NCBI RefSeq assembly: GCF_000143415.4
Contig: NW_003314374.1
Coordinates: forward strand, 273,754-337,753
Direction of reading: 5' to 3'
Source of the DNA: Selaginella moellendorffii
Lineage: Eukaryota; Streptophyta; Lycopodiopsida; Selaginellales; Selaginellaceae
DNA: 64,000 nucleotides
Numbering within the stretch: position 1 is the first letter of the stretch; every line of letters begins with the position of its first letter. Both the position numbers and the translations under genes were made by a program. Of the stretch, positions 21,483 to 33,802 are shown one piece after another. The notes below the pieces were generated by a model. That model was given only the letters and a program-made list of their open reading frames with translations. It was not told where the DNA came from and did not search any database.

Positions 21483-21942
21483 CCAGGATATTCCATTTGT
21501 TTGTGAGGAATATTCTGGTAGCTTTGAAGATGTTTCGCGCACATTCTGGCAGCGAATATTCGCGGCTGTGCCCGGACAATATTCCCCCTCTCTCCTCTCT
21601 TTCCTGGGTCATGACCCGTCGATGAGTGGAATACCGCCATAGCTAGGGTTGCGCGAGGCGCGTGAGGGCGTGGGCGAGGGTTTGGGCACGGGAATTTTTC
21701 CTCTCAAGCGGCGTCGAGCGATTCTCTCTTTGGCGCTTTGCTTCCTCTCGCCGCGCGCGCGCATCTGATGATCCAAACGTTCCTCCTCTTGGTCGCGGTC
21801 GTCATCTTCTTCAGGCTGCTTACCAGCGGGTGCGCGCTCACAAAAACCCCTTTGCCATTCTCTGGATCGATATTTTAGGGTTCTTACCTAGGGATTCTTT
21901 GGGTGTGTTGATAGGCTCAACGCGGCAATTGCGTCACACCGT

Positions 21943-24900
21943 ATGCTACCCAAAAAGAGAACCGCTGCGACAGGGGAGGAAGGCTCGAGCAAGCAGTCCA
22001 AGCGCGTCCGGCCGGGTGATTCCAGCGCCCTAGCGGCACAGCAGTGCGACCTTGTCATGGGAGGCGATGGCGGCACGGCGGCGGTTCCATCGGATGTGGA
22101 GATTGACGAGGATTTGCACAGCCGGCAGCTCGCCGTCTATGGCCGCGAGACGATGCGCCGCTTGTTCGGGGCAAACGTTCTCGTCTCGGGGTTGCAAGGG
22201 CTTGGCGTCGAGATCGGTAAGCGATTGATAGAAAAATCACGAAATTTCCATTTGATGATCTTTCCTTGTGGCAGCCAAGAACGTGATCTTGGCGGGGGTG
22301 AAGTCCGTGACGATTCACGACTCCGGGACGGTGGAGCTTTGGGATCTTTCCTCCCAGTTCTACTTCTCTGAGGCGGACGTGGGGAAGAACAGGGCCTTTG
22401 CTTGCGTTGACAAGCTCAAGGAACTAAACAACGCGGTCAATATCTCGGTGCTCACCACCGAGCTCACGGAGGAGATCTTGTCGAACTACCAGGTACTATT
22501 CTCTTCGAAATAATTTCTGGAATAGTATGCCAACTTGTATCTCTACCTAGGTGGTCGTGTTCACCGATTCAAGCCTGGAGGAGGGTATCCGATTTAACAA
22601 CTTCTGCCACAACCACAGCCCACCGATTGCTTTCATCAAGGCAGACATCAGGGGCATCTTTGGGAGCGTCTTTTGTGACTTTGGGCCGGACTTCACCGTG
22701 GTGGATGTGGATGGAGAGGAACCACACACGGGGATCATCGCGTCGATTAGTAATGACAACCCGGCTGTTGTCTGCTGCGTCGACGACGAGAGGCTGGAGT
22801 TTCAGGACGGCGACTTGGTTCTCTTCAACGAAGTGAAGGGAATGGTGGAGCTAAACGATGGGCGGCCCAGGAAAATAAAGAATGCCCGACCGTATTCTTT
22901 CACTCTGGAGGAGGACACGACTGGTTACTGTGCTTATGAAGCCGGGGGGATCGTCACGCAGGTGAAACAGCCAAAGGTTTTGAACTTTAAGACTTTGGAG
23001 GAAGCAATTCAAAACCCGGGGGATTTTCTTCTGAGCGACTTCTCCAAGTTCGATAGGCCTCCGCTCTTGCACCTGGCCTTCCGTGCCTTGGATGCGTTCT
23101 GTGCTCAAGAAGGACGTTTTCCCGCTCCAGGATCCGGGGAGGATGCACAGGCGCTCATCGCCATTGCGAAGCGCTTGAACGACAGTGCGGGAGATCAGAA
23201 GCTCGACAACATTGACGAGTCTATTCTTACGAAGTTCGCAAGTGGATCAAAAGCCGTTTTGAATCCCATGGCTGCGATGTTTGGAGGCATCGTTGGGCAG
23301 GAAGTGTTGAAAGCTTGCTCCGGCAAGTTCCATCCTTTGTTTCAGGTGCGCGCTGTCTTTTTCTTGTCCGTGGCGTAGATATTGAGTGCTTTGTTTTGCA
23401 GTTCTTTTACTTCGATTCGCTCGAATCCGTTCCATCTGAGCCTCTCTCGGCCGAGGACGCTGCTCCTACAGGTGGCCGCTACGATGCTCAGATAGCCGTG
23501 TTTGGGAGGCAGGTGCAGCAGAAGCTGGAAAATGCGAAGGTTTTCGTTGTGGGAGCCGGTGCTCTTGGCTGCGAGTTCCTCAAGAATCTGGCTCTCATGG
23601 GTGTAGCCTGCGGGAGTGGAAAGCTTACAGTTACCGACGACGACGTTATTGAAAAGAGCAACCTTAGCCGGCAGTTTCTCTTCCGTGACTGGAACATCGG
23701 GCAAGCAAAGTCCACGGTTGCGTCCACGGCTGCTCTGAGCATCAACTCGTCGCTTAACGCTGAAGCTCTCCAAAACCGTATCAGCCAGGATACAGAGAAC
23801 ATATTTGACGACGTCTTTTGGGGTGGCTTGGACGTCGTGATAAATGCTCTGGACAACGTCAAGGCGAGACTTTACGTGGATTCGAGGGCTGTCTACTTCC
23901 AGAAGCCTCTCCTCGAGTCTGGAACCTTGGGGCCCAAGTGCAACACGCAGATGGTTATACCGCATCTAACTGAGAACTACGGGGCGTCCAGAGACCCTCC
24001 CGAGAAGCAAGCTCCAATGTGTACGCTCCACTCGTTCCCCCACAACATCGACCACTGCTTAACGTGGGCAAGGTCCGAGTTTGAGGGGCTGCTCGAGAAG
24101 ACACCTTCCGAAGCCAACGCGTTTCTGTCGAATCCGCAGGAGTACAAGTCGTCCGCAAGGTCCGCTGGGGATGCTCTGTCCCGAGAGATGCTCGAGCGCA
24201 TTGTCGAGTGCCTTGTCATGGAGAGGTGCCACACGTTTGAGGATTGCATCGTCTGGGCGAGGAAAAGGTATTTGGAAATTTGTGTTTCGTTTATCACCAC
24301 CACCTTACTGTTTTGCGTCATGCTTTCCAGGTTCGAGGACTACTTTGTGAACAGAGTCAAGCAGCTCACGTACACGTTTCCAGAGGATTCAACCACAAGC
24401 TCCGGAGCTCGGTTCTGGTCTGCACCGAAACGCTTTCCGCGAGCTCTTCAGTTTTCGTCAACCGATCCTTCTCATCTTTCTTTCGTAGCTTCGGCGGCCA
24501 TCCTCCGGGCTGAAACGTATGGCATCCCCAGGCCCGTGTGGGTGCTCGACCCGAAGCAACTTGGTGAAGTCGTCGACAAGATCAATCTCCCAGAGTTCAA
24601 GCCCAAGCAGGGTGTGAAGATTGTCACCGATGAGAAGGCCACCAACTTGACCGCTTCCAGCTTGGACGACGCTGCCGTCATCGATCAGCTGATTAGCACG
24701 CTGGACGACGGTACTAAGTCGCTGCCAACGGGATTCCGCCTCGTTCCTATCCAATTCGAGAAGGTTCGAAGTTTTTTTCTTTTGTTCATGAACTCTACTG
24801 ACAATGGTACGCGTTTTAACAGGACGATGACACAAACTATCACATGGAGCTGATAGCGGCGCTCGCAAACATGCGAGCGAGAAACTACGAGATCCCCGAG

Positions 24901-25416
24901 GTGGACAAGCTCAAGGCCAAGTTCATAGCCGGGAAGATCATTCCAGCCATCGCGACGACGACGGCACTGGCGACTGGCCTGGTTTGCCTGGAGCTGTACA
25001 AGGTTTTCCAGGACAAGGGGGTGGAAGACTACAGGAACACGTTCGCCAACTTGGCCCTGCCGCTCTTCTCCATGGCCGAGCCGGTTCCTCCCAAGTCGTT
25101 CAAGCACGGGGAGCTGGCCTGGTCGATCTGGGACCGATGGGTGATCCAAGGGGACCTCACGCTGACGGAGCTCCTGGAGTGGTTCCAGGCCAAGGGATTG
25201 ACAGCCTACAGCATCTCGTGTGGCCAGAGCCTGCTCTACAACAGCTTGTTTCCGCGGCACAAGGAGCGGCTGGGCAGGAAAGTGTCGGAGCTCGCAAAGG
25301 AGGTGGCGAAGCTGGACATCCCTCCAAACAGGAAGCACTTTGACGTGATTGTGGCGTGCGAGGACGACGAAGGCGAGGACTGGGACGTGCCACTGGTTTC
25401 AATCTGCTTTAGGTAG
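21943..25416 (+). CDS. UBA1: Ubiquitin-activating enzyme E1
   Basis: E1 adenylates ubiquitin and passes it, via a thioester, to E2 enzymes. Six exons encode 1059 aa: 21943-22216, 22275-22492, 22551-23345, 23402-24267, 24331-24763 and 24823-25416. A basic N terminus ([20 protein letters not shown]) is likely a nuclear signal. The inactive adenylation half has [17 protein letters not shown]. The active half has the nucleotide motif [20 protein letters not shown], the metal-binding [20 protein letters not shown], and the catalytic cysteine in [13 protein letters not shown] (about residue 636). The C terminus carries a ubiquitin-fold domain ([20 protein letters not shown]) that recruits E2s. Length and all key motifs fit a functional housekeeping gene. 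Confidence 0.95.
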
Positions 25417-27815
25417 AACTCTCGTCCAAACCAAGTCAAGACATTTATACTGTTCGATGGAAAACGGAAAAACTTAAAAATAAAAATAGAGTGGTTTCTT
25501 CCATTATCAAGATGTTAATTAAAATATGCGAGCAGGAATTTCCAAGAATCCTGGTAATCTCTTGCTATTCGCAGCAAAACGTGCAACTGCTGAGACAGCC
25601 ACCTGCACAGGATAAAAAACGAACGTCATAGCAACGGCTGTTGCAATTTCTTCCCAGTCAGCGCCCGTTGCCCCACTTTCAGCTCGCTCTGCTTATTAAG
25701 CAAGCAACAGATTGCAAGAGTTACCTTTGGCGCAACAACAACGGCTTCTTCCTGATCGAGCTGATACAAATATTGTGAACGACCTAAAGTGGCTTTTCTA
25801 ACCTTTAAGCCTTTGTAAACTCAAGGTTTTTTATTGCAAGTGTCCTTGCTGTATGCAAGTCTGAGATCATTGCTGTGTGTATCTCTCCTTCATATGGATG
25901 CCATAATCTTGGGATTCTGACGACTATAAGCAAGCTGCACAGCCTGGCCAAGGCAGGTGCACTGAGCATGGTTGGTGGGCATGAATACTCTGGTCGCTCG
26001 TTGCTCACAGTCTGAGATAGGTGCTGGGAGTGATCCTGGAGCCCAAGGGCTTGACAAGGGATAGACAAGAATGATGCGCTACTTCCTTTTGATGAGCTCG
26101 GACCTCGGGATCAAGCCGCTGGTGGACCGAGCAAAATTTTGTATTTTGTTTTGTTGGCTTATTTCTTAATTAAGGCAGTATCAAGATAGGACTACATGAG
26201 CATTTGTCTTGGAAGGGCATTTTGTTGCTCTTGATTTGGGACCACAAAGATAAGTTTTAATTTAAGTTTTCTCCTTTGTGCATTTAGGATCTGGATGGCA
26301 AGGATTTGAGCAAGTTCAGCATGAGGATTTGGGCTGAGGCTCTAAAACAGATGGTACCTCGATGGTATTTTTCATGCGTGACTGGGAGGATATCACTTTC
26401 CTCTCATTAGTAATAATTTAAGAAAAGGAAAAAGTAATCCACCTTTTATTTTCACTATTTAGAATGATATCACAAACAACATTTTTGTAACATTTTTTTG
26501 TATATGGAAAGTTTTTTGCATGCATGGAAGTTTGTATGCATGTCCTCCTCATGCTGCCCAGGCCCAGGCCGCTATGGAGTGCTCATCCTCTCCTTGCCCT
26601 CACGAGGGAATCCATCCAAATGGCCGAAGAAGTGATTGTAAGTCTGTCACCACCAGTTCAACCCGTAAGTCTGGCACCAAGTCGCACAAGTAAGTGGAGC
26701 CATCACCCATCAGAGACACACAAGAGGAGAAAACTTCCTCACTGTTGAAATCTAATGTACTGCCAGGAGTTTTGGGAGATTCACTCATTGACTTCCTCCA
26801 CCTCAGCAAGAGAAGACCCAGCTGAGGAGTTTTTGTGAGTTGGGTGAGAGATTCGTGGTGTCCCTGGTGTTTGCTGGGCCGAGTTACTTGGTTTCTGGGC
26901 ATAAGCCATAGGCATGTGTCAAAGAGCTTGGCTCAATTTGGTGGCTGTAATGGGGGATAGTAAGGGATAGCTTCAATTCATCAACTTTTGTGAGCTGGAT
27001 GGCATGGAGCTCGCCTGATGCTTTAAGAGGGGTTGAAGTAGGATTTTCAATTCTTTGACAAATTCTGAGCTGTGAGAGAGCTAGATTGCCATGTGCAAGC
27101 GTATGGCTCTTCTAAATGTGACAAGGAACTGTCCAGTGCTGTGTATCTCTATGGAGCTCCTCACTGCTCGATATGCAAACAACAACCCAGTTCGATGCAC
27201 TTTCAGCTGTGTTGAATCATGTGTCATTGCCCCAGGTCAAAAAAATCAAATCCAGTTGCGGTCCTATGAGGTGGGCATGTAGGTTGGGTCTCCTGCATAT
27301 GGGAAATTGCCTTCATTCCAAAACAACAATGCTTGCTATGAGCCCAAACTTCTCACCTTTGCTTGAGGAAAGTGTATGACATCTAGAGAACTATGTATGA
27401 TTTTAACAAGTTAGGGAAATGGAATTAAAGGAGCAAGAAAAAACCCAAAATAAAAATGCCACATTGTTGTGATGTAAAAAGGGATGGACATAACACTCAT
27501 GAGCTCGTTCATTGTGTTCCGACTCTTTTTACATGACTCAAAGGACATGACTCATGACCACGTGGACATGCCACGTCAGCTGATCGAGACTGACATCTCG
27601 ACACACATATGTTCAACTGCTGATGGAGAGCAAAACTTAGAGAATTGCGGGAGCTAGCATGGTGGGACTTGGGAGCTTGAGCAATTGGAGCTCGAGCAAT
27701 TGAGCCATGTATTGCAATTTATCAACTGTTAGAAACTAAGATTAGCTTTGATATTTTTTCCTTGCCAACCAGCCACCAATTTCTAGTTATCAAATAATCA
27801 GTTATGTATAATATG
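25417..27815. other. Long non-coding stretch
   Basis: Between UBA1 and the GH20 gene I find no recognisable gene, LTR pair or tandem repeat. The base composition shifts to AT-rich, like the retroelement-derived regions to the right, so it is probably old transposon debris. Open frames at 26.5-26.9 and 27.1-27.4 kb match nothing I know. Confidence 0.4.
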
Positions 27816-30058
27816 TTAGATTCCTCTTTCATTTAATAATCTTCTGAAAGTTTCCATTCTATCACCTGCTTTGTGTGGACCTAGATTTGTGACAGAAAAT
27901 GGGCTCCAAAGCTTCTCTATAGTAAGAATGAATAAAATGAATAAAAATGTTAAAATCAACTTACCTGCTGCAGCAGCTGCTCTTGGCCATATTATTTGGT
28001 GAATGTTGCTAGCATCCACTTTCTCTCCCCACATACACACTTCACCACCAAGAATTAGTTGTTGTTCTCTACCATCAGTGATGCTATCATATGGCTCCTT
28101 GTTGTAAAACTGCTCCCATGTGACTTCAAAATGGTCCAGGTACCATGAAGCCTGCTCGCTTATTATGCACTTCAGTCCTGACTTGACCACACTAGGAGCA
28201 ATTGCAGATCCAAGCCTGTAACAACATAGTTTTACTTTGAAACACCGCATATTGATTTTCTTATACCAGTTCTGGATGATTGTGTTCTTTGGCAAGCTTG
28301 ATCCAAAATTTTGAAATGCTTCCTGCCTAGAAGTATTGTAGAGAAAAATAAATACATGTTATGCAATGCATGGATTACCAGCTCACAGGAACATAACCAT
28401 GTTTCATAGCTAGCTTCTGTACTTCAAGCACAAAAAACTTGTACGCTTGTGTGGCTGTTAAATTGTGCTTGCCCAACCTATCATAAAGGTATCTAGTTTC
28501 AATCGAATTTGATTTTGAGAATATCAGACCATTCAGAAACAAGCTTTGTGCTTTCCCAACAATCTGATATTATCAAAGAGTTAATAAAAAAATAATAACT
28601 CATCACTTCTTACTTGTATTTACTTCGTCTCCTCCAATATGTAACAGCTCAAATGGAAATGCCTTACGCAAATCTAGCAAGTTTGCATGCACTAAATATT
28701 TTAGAATTTTAATAAATATCATCTATATTACCAAAAAAGATGCCATCAATCACTTCAAACGTGAACTCCTTACTCACGTCTAGTGGAGTTCTGCAATTTT
28801 GGGAAGGCCACAACTGAGGATATCCAACTCCCCTGTAAATTGCAAAGTAATCTCATAAAGCATAAAAGAGAACTGCATACCAAGAACGGGCATGCCCTGG
28901 AACATCGATCTCAGCCATTATACTTATACCCCTCAGTTCAGCATACCTTAGATAGTTACTAACTAGTTTATTATTCTCATCCCTTTTAAAGCTTACTTGA
29001 CTAAGTCTTTTGCATGGTCGAGACTATAGCGTTGTTTATTTGAGTAAGAGCCATTCCAAAGCTTTGGGAAAGAAGGGATCTCCAAAGGGAATGATTCATC
29101 GTCAGAAATATGCCAATGCAAAACGTTCTGGAACAGAGTAAGTTGATAAATTATTAAGCCAAAGCACTTACTAGCTTGGCATAGGCCATGGAATCAATAA
29201 TAGTCTTTATTGTGTTTAATGGTAAGTAATGTCGTGCAGTATCTAGTTATTTAGCAAAATTAAGATTTAAAAGAAAAAAAAATTCATACCTATCAAAAGG
29301 CCTCTATACAAGAATCTTGGCTCATCAAAAATGTCCCAAGGGCAATTCTCCAAAAAAATAGTTTTTGCTTCAACATTGTATCTGCAGATCTGACTGAAAG
29401 TCTATGCAACAAAAACTTTGAAACAAGCCTGACTAATTTCTTCAATTATTACCTCCAATCCTCGAAGGGCTCCATAGACAGTGTTTGCCTTGTTCGAACC
29501 AACCAACAAACAAATGCTTTTACAAATAAAAGATCTTCTTACCTGGAGAAATGCGCTTTTTGGATCCAAAGGATCTGGAATTTGGAGGTGGTAAGATTCA
29601 TCAGTCCCAATATGGAGCTGCTAAAAGATCAACATTAGAACCAAACAAGCGGGAGAGTCTCAATTTGCTCTCACGCTTTGATTGTATGAGAAGAGATCAA
29701 TACGAAGCTTGTCTAAAACAAACTTTGGTGGATTGATCACCAAATCTTGTACTAACGTTCTTTGACCACTAATCAGTGCAGTGTACCGATCCATGCCTGC
29801 GTGCAAGACAACCAAATCCTGTGGAGCTGAGGTGTATATACTAAATTTTGGAGACAGTGTCATAGAGAGGGAGCCTTTGGAGTAATTTTTTGGTGCTGGT
29901 AAGATGAAAGCACTTGAGCTGCCATGATGATCCCAATCACTCAAAACTACACCCCATGGGCTCCCATTCCAAAGTTTAAAGGTGATTGTGAACAAAACCA
30001 CTACAAGATATAGAACAACAACTATCAGTATCCCTCTCAATTTTTTTTTACACAGCAT
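27816..30058 (-). CDS. GH20 beta-N-acetylhexosaminidase, membrane-anchored (HEX1)
   Basis: GH20 enzymes trim terminal GlcNAc/GalNAc from glycans; plant ones act in vacuole, membrane or apoplast. Fourteen exons read in frame to 527 aa: 29675-30058, 29543-29620, 29453-29488, 29290-29401, 29172-29242, 28997-29127, 28881-28946, 28732-28832, 28614-28673, 28530-28563, 28379-28477, 28267-28326, 27965-28215 and 27816-27916. The N terminus has a single membrane anchor after a KKK cluster. The GH20b domain has [16 protein letters not shown] and [11 protein letters not shown]. The catalytic barrel has [33 protein letters not shown], the catalytic pair in [10 protein letters not shown], and [15 protein letters not shown]. 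The donor of exon 10 (TG|GTCTGA) is poor but the frame demands it. All active-site motifs are intact. Confidence 0.88.
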
Positions 30059-30764
30059 TGTGCTAGTGTTTTCATTTCTGTCATTCCTTATTTATTATCT
30101 TAGAAAAAAAAATTCCAGTCACCCAAATTGTATACACCTACTGAATAAGAAAAATTCTTCTGATTGTTCACCAGTTCACCACCAACGCTACTCTCCAAAC
30201 CCATGCTGATCAGTCCAACCTATCTTTATCTTGTCATAATTCACCTAATTTATTCACTAAGAAATTATTCTTTTAATTATTCCACAAACAGTATATTATT
30301 GGGAATATTTCTTAAGGAATCTATGTATATTCTAAGATATTTCTGTAAGCAAAGTAATTTACAATTTTAGGGTTTTTGACTTCCAGCCACCCGCACAACT
30401 ACAACCCCAAGGTTGAGGGTGCTCACCCTTGGACCTTTGTCCTCATGTGCTTAGTGGCCTTCCTATACACAGGTTCTTTCCTTGCTCCCCTTCTCTCATG
30501 TGTTGTGTTTTATCTCTTTCTTCAAGGACTCGCCATTTTACTTTCCCGGCTAGCTATCGGCCTTGAAGGTCCTCCACTCGGACACTAACTTGGGGCTGCT
30601 ATAGCAATTGGTTTCTGTTCTTATTCTTAAAAGGACATTCTTTCAAAGAATCTCCTAAATACTGCATTTGTATTAAATCTTAAGTGAATGTTTATTACAT
30701 ACTGCTGGAAGTCGATATTTAAAGGCATATACCATGGTGGAAGTTTTCCAAATGTCCTTTAATT
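30059..30764. other. Intergenic between GH20 and glycosyltransferase A
   Basis: No gene recognised. It holds the GH20 promoter and the 3' end of transferase A. Confidence 0.5.
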
Positions 30765-32558
30765 CTAATCCTTGCTTATGGAATTGACACTAAGAAAACC
30801 CGCATTGAGTTTGCCATTGGTCATCCTCATGCAATCAATTATATAACTCCACCCGGATCCCAGAGCTCCAACGAATAAATCAGCCTCTACAGCCATCATC
30901 AAATTGACATAGCTATTGTCAAATGCAGTCCTCTTGCCAAGAGATTTCATATACTTGGTCATGGCAATTGTCCCAGATTGCCTCTCCACCTTCGTGAAGT
31001 AAAATTTCCAATCCTTAACATCCATGGTCTCATCAACTACGCTCTGTGGAAAAGCAATGTAAAAAATGTTTCAAAAAGAAGTTTTCTTCTTACTTGCATC
31101 TCTGTGGAAAGCCATACGTTCTCCAAGTCTGGAAATTTTCTTCTCAACGTGTTTGCAAGGTTTATGTAGTCTTTGAAAGGATGGAGTGTCATCTCCCCAC
31201 CTTTATCTCCTTGCCTTACATGGATGCTTACTATAGGTCTTGGAATCCAAGGTCCATACTTGCTCCACACAAATTCCTCTAGGGGAGTTTGGGCTTGCTC
31301 TTGCAGGAAGTTAACTGGCAAATCTCTTGGTAGAGAGAGGACAATAGCTCTAGCAGCTTTTATTCCAAATGCTTGATGTCGGGCTTGGTTTAATAAGTTG
31401 CAAAGATACTCACTTGGAAAACGCATTAGATAACGATAAGCCTTCATAAAAAGAATTTTCAAGAGAAAGGAAAAGAAAAGTTTCTATAACTTATACCTGT
31501 GCTCTCCACCACCTCCGTTTATTATAGTAATAAATATCTCCCAAAACTGCTCCATTTAACTCCTCTGTTAGTCGCATTTTCTTCCATGGTTCACCCCAAA
31601 TCCTAATCTTTTCCTTGGATTAATGGATCTACCATATAAAATAAAACAAACCTTGGTACACCAGACCACGGACCAAGGGTGTTGTTCGATTTTTTTAATA
31701 TCCCTTGATTCCATGCATTCTCATCAGAATATAATTCCATAGCACGACTGATACATTCTTTAGAGGCCTCCGGAGCAAAATAGCAAGACCACCTCATATA
31801 ATTTTGTCCTGGAAGAAAGTGATACTTCAATTAATTTTTCTCAGTAGCATAATATTAACAAACCTGTGCATCCCTGATGGTTTGCTCCATGGTAAGGCAA
31901 TGTAACAAAAACTCTTCCTTCACTCACAGCTAGAGAAAGTATGGATGAAAGGTATGTAATTTGAGAACCAGCACCAATAGGAAAACTATCACTGTGCCAG
32001 TGTGCCAAGAGAAATGTTGCATTGCTACAATCTTTGGGGTGTTGGTGGAGCCACAAATCATGCTGCACAAGCCTTGTCAAGGGAAGATTGTCGTCATTAC
32101 CACCGCTAATCTGTAGAAAAAAGAAATTTCCCTCTTAGAATGTTTCATGTTAAGGTGATACTTGCCCATGGTATCAAATTCGAGATGCTCTCTTGTGAAT
32201 CCTCCCCAATAGCAGTTTCCCACAAGTTCCATGGAGGCAGTTCACCATCTTTTCCACGACGATCCATCCTTGTATGCAGCTCATTGCATCTTTTACAATC
32301 TTGGATGTGAGGTGGAAAAGGAACTCCTGCTGGAGCTTTGAATCTACTGGTATCTTTGCGGATCACTTGATCCAAACCTTTGCTCCAAATATCTACTAAA
32401 GCTTTCACCTTGCTTGAAACCTTTGTGTCAGGGTGTGACCATCTAATGCTGCTTCTAGTAAGATTTCTTTGCTTCAGATGATAATCAATTACTAGAAAAG
32501 ATGTTAAAATAATAAGTAAGGCTAGACAATGCACCTTGAAATATCTGAAAGACTCCAT
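30765..32558 (-). CDS. FUT8-like glycosyltransferase A (intact)
   Basis: Six exons give 509 aa: 32166-32558, 31864-32110, 31652-31808, 31497-31602, 31094-31441 and 30765-31043. This is a type II Golgi protein: a short cytosolic tail, a membrane helix near residues 10-25 (LALLIILTSFLVIDY) and a lumenal domain. The stem has PPHIQDCKRCNE. The catalytic region has LWLHQHPKDCSNATFLLAHW, ATFLLAHWHSDSFPIGAGSQ, then PRPIVSIHVRQGDKGGEM, a Rossmann-type nucleotide-sugar block like the HVRRTDK of alpha-1,6-fucosyltransferases. VWLSTEMQ and LFVGALGSGWSYIIDCMRM occupy the positions of the FUT8 LATDD and FSSQ motifs. GDP-fucose as donor is an inference. Exon 1 uses a GC donor (TGG|GCAAG). Four related copies occur in this window and this is the only undamaged one. 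Confidence 0.8.
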
Positions 32559-32999
32559 GCTTGGGGGATTGTTTTAGTGGACAGCTGGTAATTACCAATG
32601 TTTTGGTGAGACCAAACAAAGGCATTTTAAATCTTCAATTTCTAACCCCTCGCGTCAGAGTTTATTCTGTCCGTAGTCCCGATACCTTGAAGAAATTCAC
32701 TCCACGCACCAAGAATAACTGTGTTTAGGGAAAATCATTGCTTACTTAATTGTCTTGACCATTGGCATTTGCCACAAATCGGACTTCTGGGAAGAATAAA
32801 GCGATCACGACGCATTATGGGGTAAGTTTGGTTCATGTTTGTTTCAATTCGTTGGTATTAGTATAGTTCTCGTAGATAAGCAGTGGCAGATTTGTGTATG
32901 GTCGACCAAATTTCTGAAGCATTTTCCCGTGACAGAAGAATTCATTTGATGAGAGAAACATGAAAACACGGATCTTTATTAATACGTGAAAACCAAGGG
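32559..32999. other. Upstream region of transferase A
   Basis: No coding feature recognised. It lies between the starts of the divergent transferases A and B, together with the relic at 33.0-33.5 kb. Confidence 0.4.
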
Positions 33000-33500
33000 A
33001 AACCCCCGGTTTACACTAGCATGTTTCCAGCCGTACAAAATAGTGTATGCTTGCAGAGGCTAGACAAACGGAGAGAGCTTTTAAGTAATGCATACTCTGG
33101 ATGCAAACTCATGGCTGAGTTGATTGCGATGGGCCTTGTACAGAACTTACAGGTGCCTATTTCGATGTCTGCTAAACTCTGTGTAGGATGGAAAGAGAAC
33201 ACACACCGCTTCTCGCATACAAGATTCCCACAAGGTACAATTCATCCACATCAGCAAAGTTCCTGCTTGCGGCATCTCCGAGTCTGATCTAAGTCGAGGA
33301 ATCGATGAGGTTCATATCAAGCTCTATCATGTGAACCAGTTTTCCCAAAGTCCTTGCAGAACGCGTCAATTTCTTACGTCAGGCTGGATCGGGCTAGTGC
33401 AAAATTTTCTTGTCCTTGCCAGCCAAATCCCGAAAATGACAGCATGCTATTCGACGGTGCGTGCATCGAGAGCACAGCCACGATAAAACAAATCTAGGAC
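33000..33500 (+). pseudogene. Unidentified gene relic, copy 1
   Basis: This segment is collinear with 54.36-54.86 kb. Shared blocks include TGTAGGATGGAAAGAGAAC, GCAAAGTTCCTGCTTGC, GATCTAAGTCGA and ATTCGACGGTGCGTGCATCG. In the better copy they encode NASKVPACSISEPDLSRR and MRFDGACIESTAA. The family is not recognised. This copy has lost more sequence and has no long frame. Confidence 0.55.
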
Positions 33501-33802
33501 CACACACCTGTTTGCCTCTCAGTAGTTAGGAGCATAGAAGTTCCTAGTGGAGCAAAACTGGCAGGGCTTTTGGAACTCTGAAGTTTGACGTATTAATTTC
33601 TCATTCTGATCTTGGGTTTTCTTTCCTCTAAAATCTCAGTTGTGCAGCTAAACTGAGCAAAATACTTTGCTGGATTGTTTTTCCACGCTTCGTGGACTCA
33701 AGGTTAATCTCCTGATTTATTTGGTGAGCAAGAATAACCTAGAACTTTTAGGTGGTGCTTTCCAAATAAAATGTGAACTTAATTCTATATTTTCAGAGCA
33801 AA

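Noticed and set aside
24685-25338. 217-aa minus-strand frame within UBA1
   Set aside because: Shadow of the conserved UBA1 exons 5 and 6.
26524-27379. Short open frames in the gap between UBA1 and HEX1
   Set aside because: No start context, splice structure or family resemblance; likely chance frames in old repeat DNA.
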